Assembly: GCA_964617565.1 (NCBI GenBank)
Contig: CAZTYH010000084.1
Span: forward strand, 1-12,124
Direction of reading: 5' to 3'
From: JAKJGV01 sp964617565
GTDB lineage: Bacteria; Verrucomicrobiota; Kiritimatiellia; CAIQIC01; JAGNIJ01
DNA length: 12,124 bases
The position numbers and the translations under genes were made by a program. The notes beneath the pieces were generated by a model that was not told the DNA's origin, did not search any database, and worked only from the letters and a program-made list of their open reading frames with translations. Shown here piece by piece: positions 12,028-12,124 of this stretch. Within the stretch, counting starts at the first letter, position 1. Each line of letters opens with the position of its first letter.

Positions 12028-12124
12028 GCCCCTATTTAAAAAAATCGGGGGGTGGGGGTGGGAAGCCGGCCTGCCCAGCCGAAGCTTAAGCTCTCCAAAG
12101 CGATTAGCGGAGGAGAGCAAAAAG
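12028..12124. other. Non-coding end of window with hairpins and a G-rich run
   Basis: No gene is visible. Going right there are an AT-rich patch (12034-12045) between CCCC and G runs, a G-rich run (12047-12062), the 10-base palindrome AGCTTAAGCT (12083-12092) and a hairpin GCTCTCC/GGAGAGC (12090-12096 with 12112-12118). Compact nested symmetry like this is typical of intergenic repeats or of the 3' end of a transcript from a neighbouring gene outside the window. Confidence 0.35.

Noticed and set aside
12047..12062. G-quadruplex
   Set aside because: Only three G runs (6, 5 and 3) are present, so a standard four-run, three-layer quadruplex cannot be drawn.

Overview
The window is about 12.1 kb of dense, GC-rich bacterial chromosome. 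Two exported proteins carry lipobox signals and one of them is a YkuD-type L,D-transpeptidase, which points to a diderm (Gram-negative) organism. The gene mix, a ribosomal protein S2 with a long Ala/Lys/Glu tail, and the hairpin-rich spacers would fit an uncultured member of the PVC group (Kiritimatiellota/Verrucomicrobiota-like). That placement is an impression from gene content, not a phylogenetic result. No rRNA, tRNA or CRISPR array is visible.

Layout, left to right. (1) 1-419, minus: an SdpI/DUF1648-type membrane protein cut by the window edge. (2) 528-1271, plus: a lipoprotein of unknown function. (3) 3049-1281, minus: a two-gene unit of an isoaspartyl methyltransferase (pcm) with a secretion or lipoprotein signal, coupled by an ATGA overlap to a lipoprotein L,D-transpeptidase. 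(4) 3238-3735, plus: an ArgA-like GNAT acetyltransferase with its own sigma70-type promoter. (5) 3832-4788: a 957-bp cassette bounded by 44-bp inverted repeats, each containing a perfect 38-bp palindrome, with one minus-strand gene for a PaaX/Cas2-like protein. (6) 4879-6888, plus: rpsB and tsf, with an extended -10 promoter and a structured leader. (7) 6976-8285, plus: a HAD phosphatase/phosphomutase overlapping a LysE-family exporter. (8) 11953-8275, minus: gcvH and lipB (substrate protein and its octanoyltransferase), then superoxide dismutase and a medium-chain acyl-CoA synthetase.

Most genes are recognisable housekeeping functions. The strongest candidate for something undescribed is the palindrome-bounded cassette at 3832-4788. 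Its two ends are identical and inverted, including an inner six-base extension beyond the symmetric palindrome. That suggests one unit with defined ends rather than two independent terminators. The single gene inside has a winged-helix-like N-terminus and a Cas2-like ferredoxin domain that keeps the YDIP motif. This arrangement resembles REP/RAYT and IS200/IS605-type units, in which a small DNA-binding protein is flanked by the palindromes it recognises, but here the protein family is different.

Other points worth a look: the exported PCMT paired with a cell-wall transpeptidase; a pcm promoter placed so that its mRNA would be leaderless; a hairpin that buries the ribosome binding site of the acyl-CoA synthetase gene; and several GC-rich hairpins between genes that may belong to dispersed repeat families.
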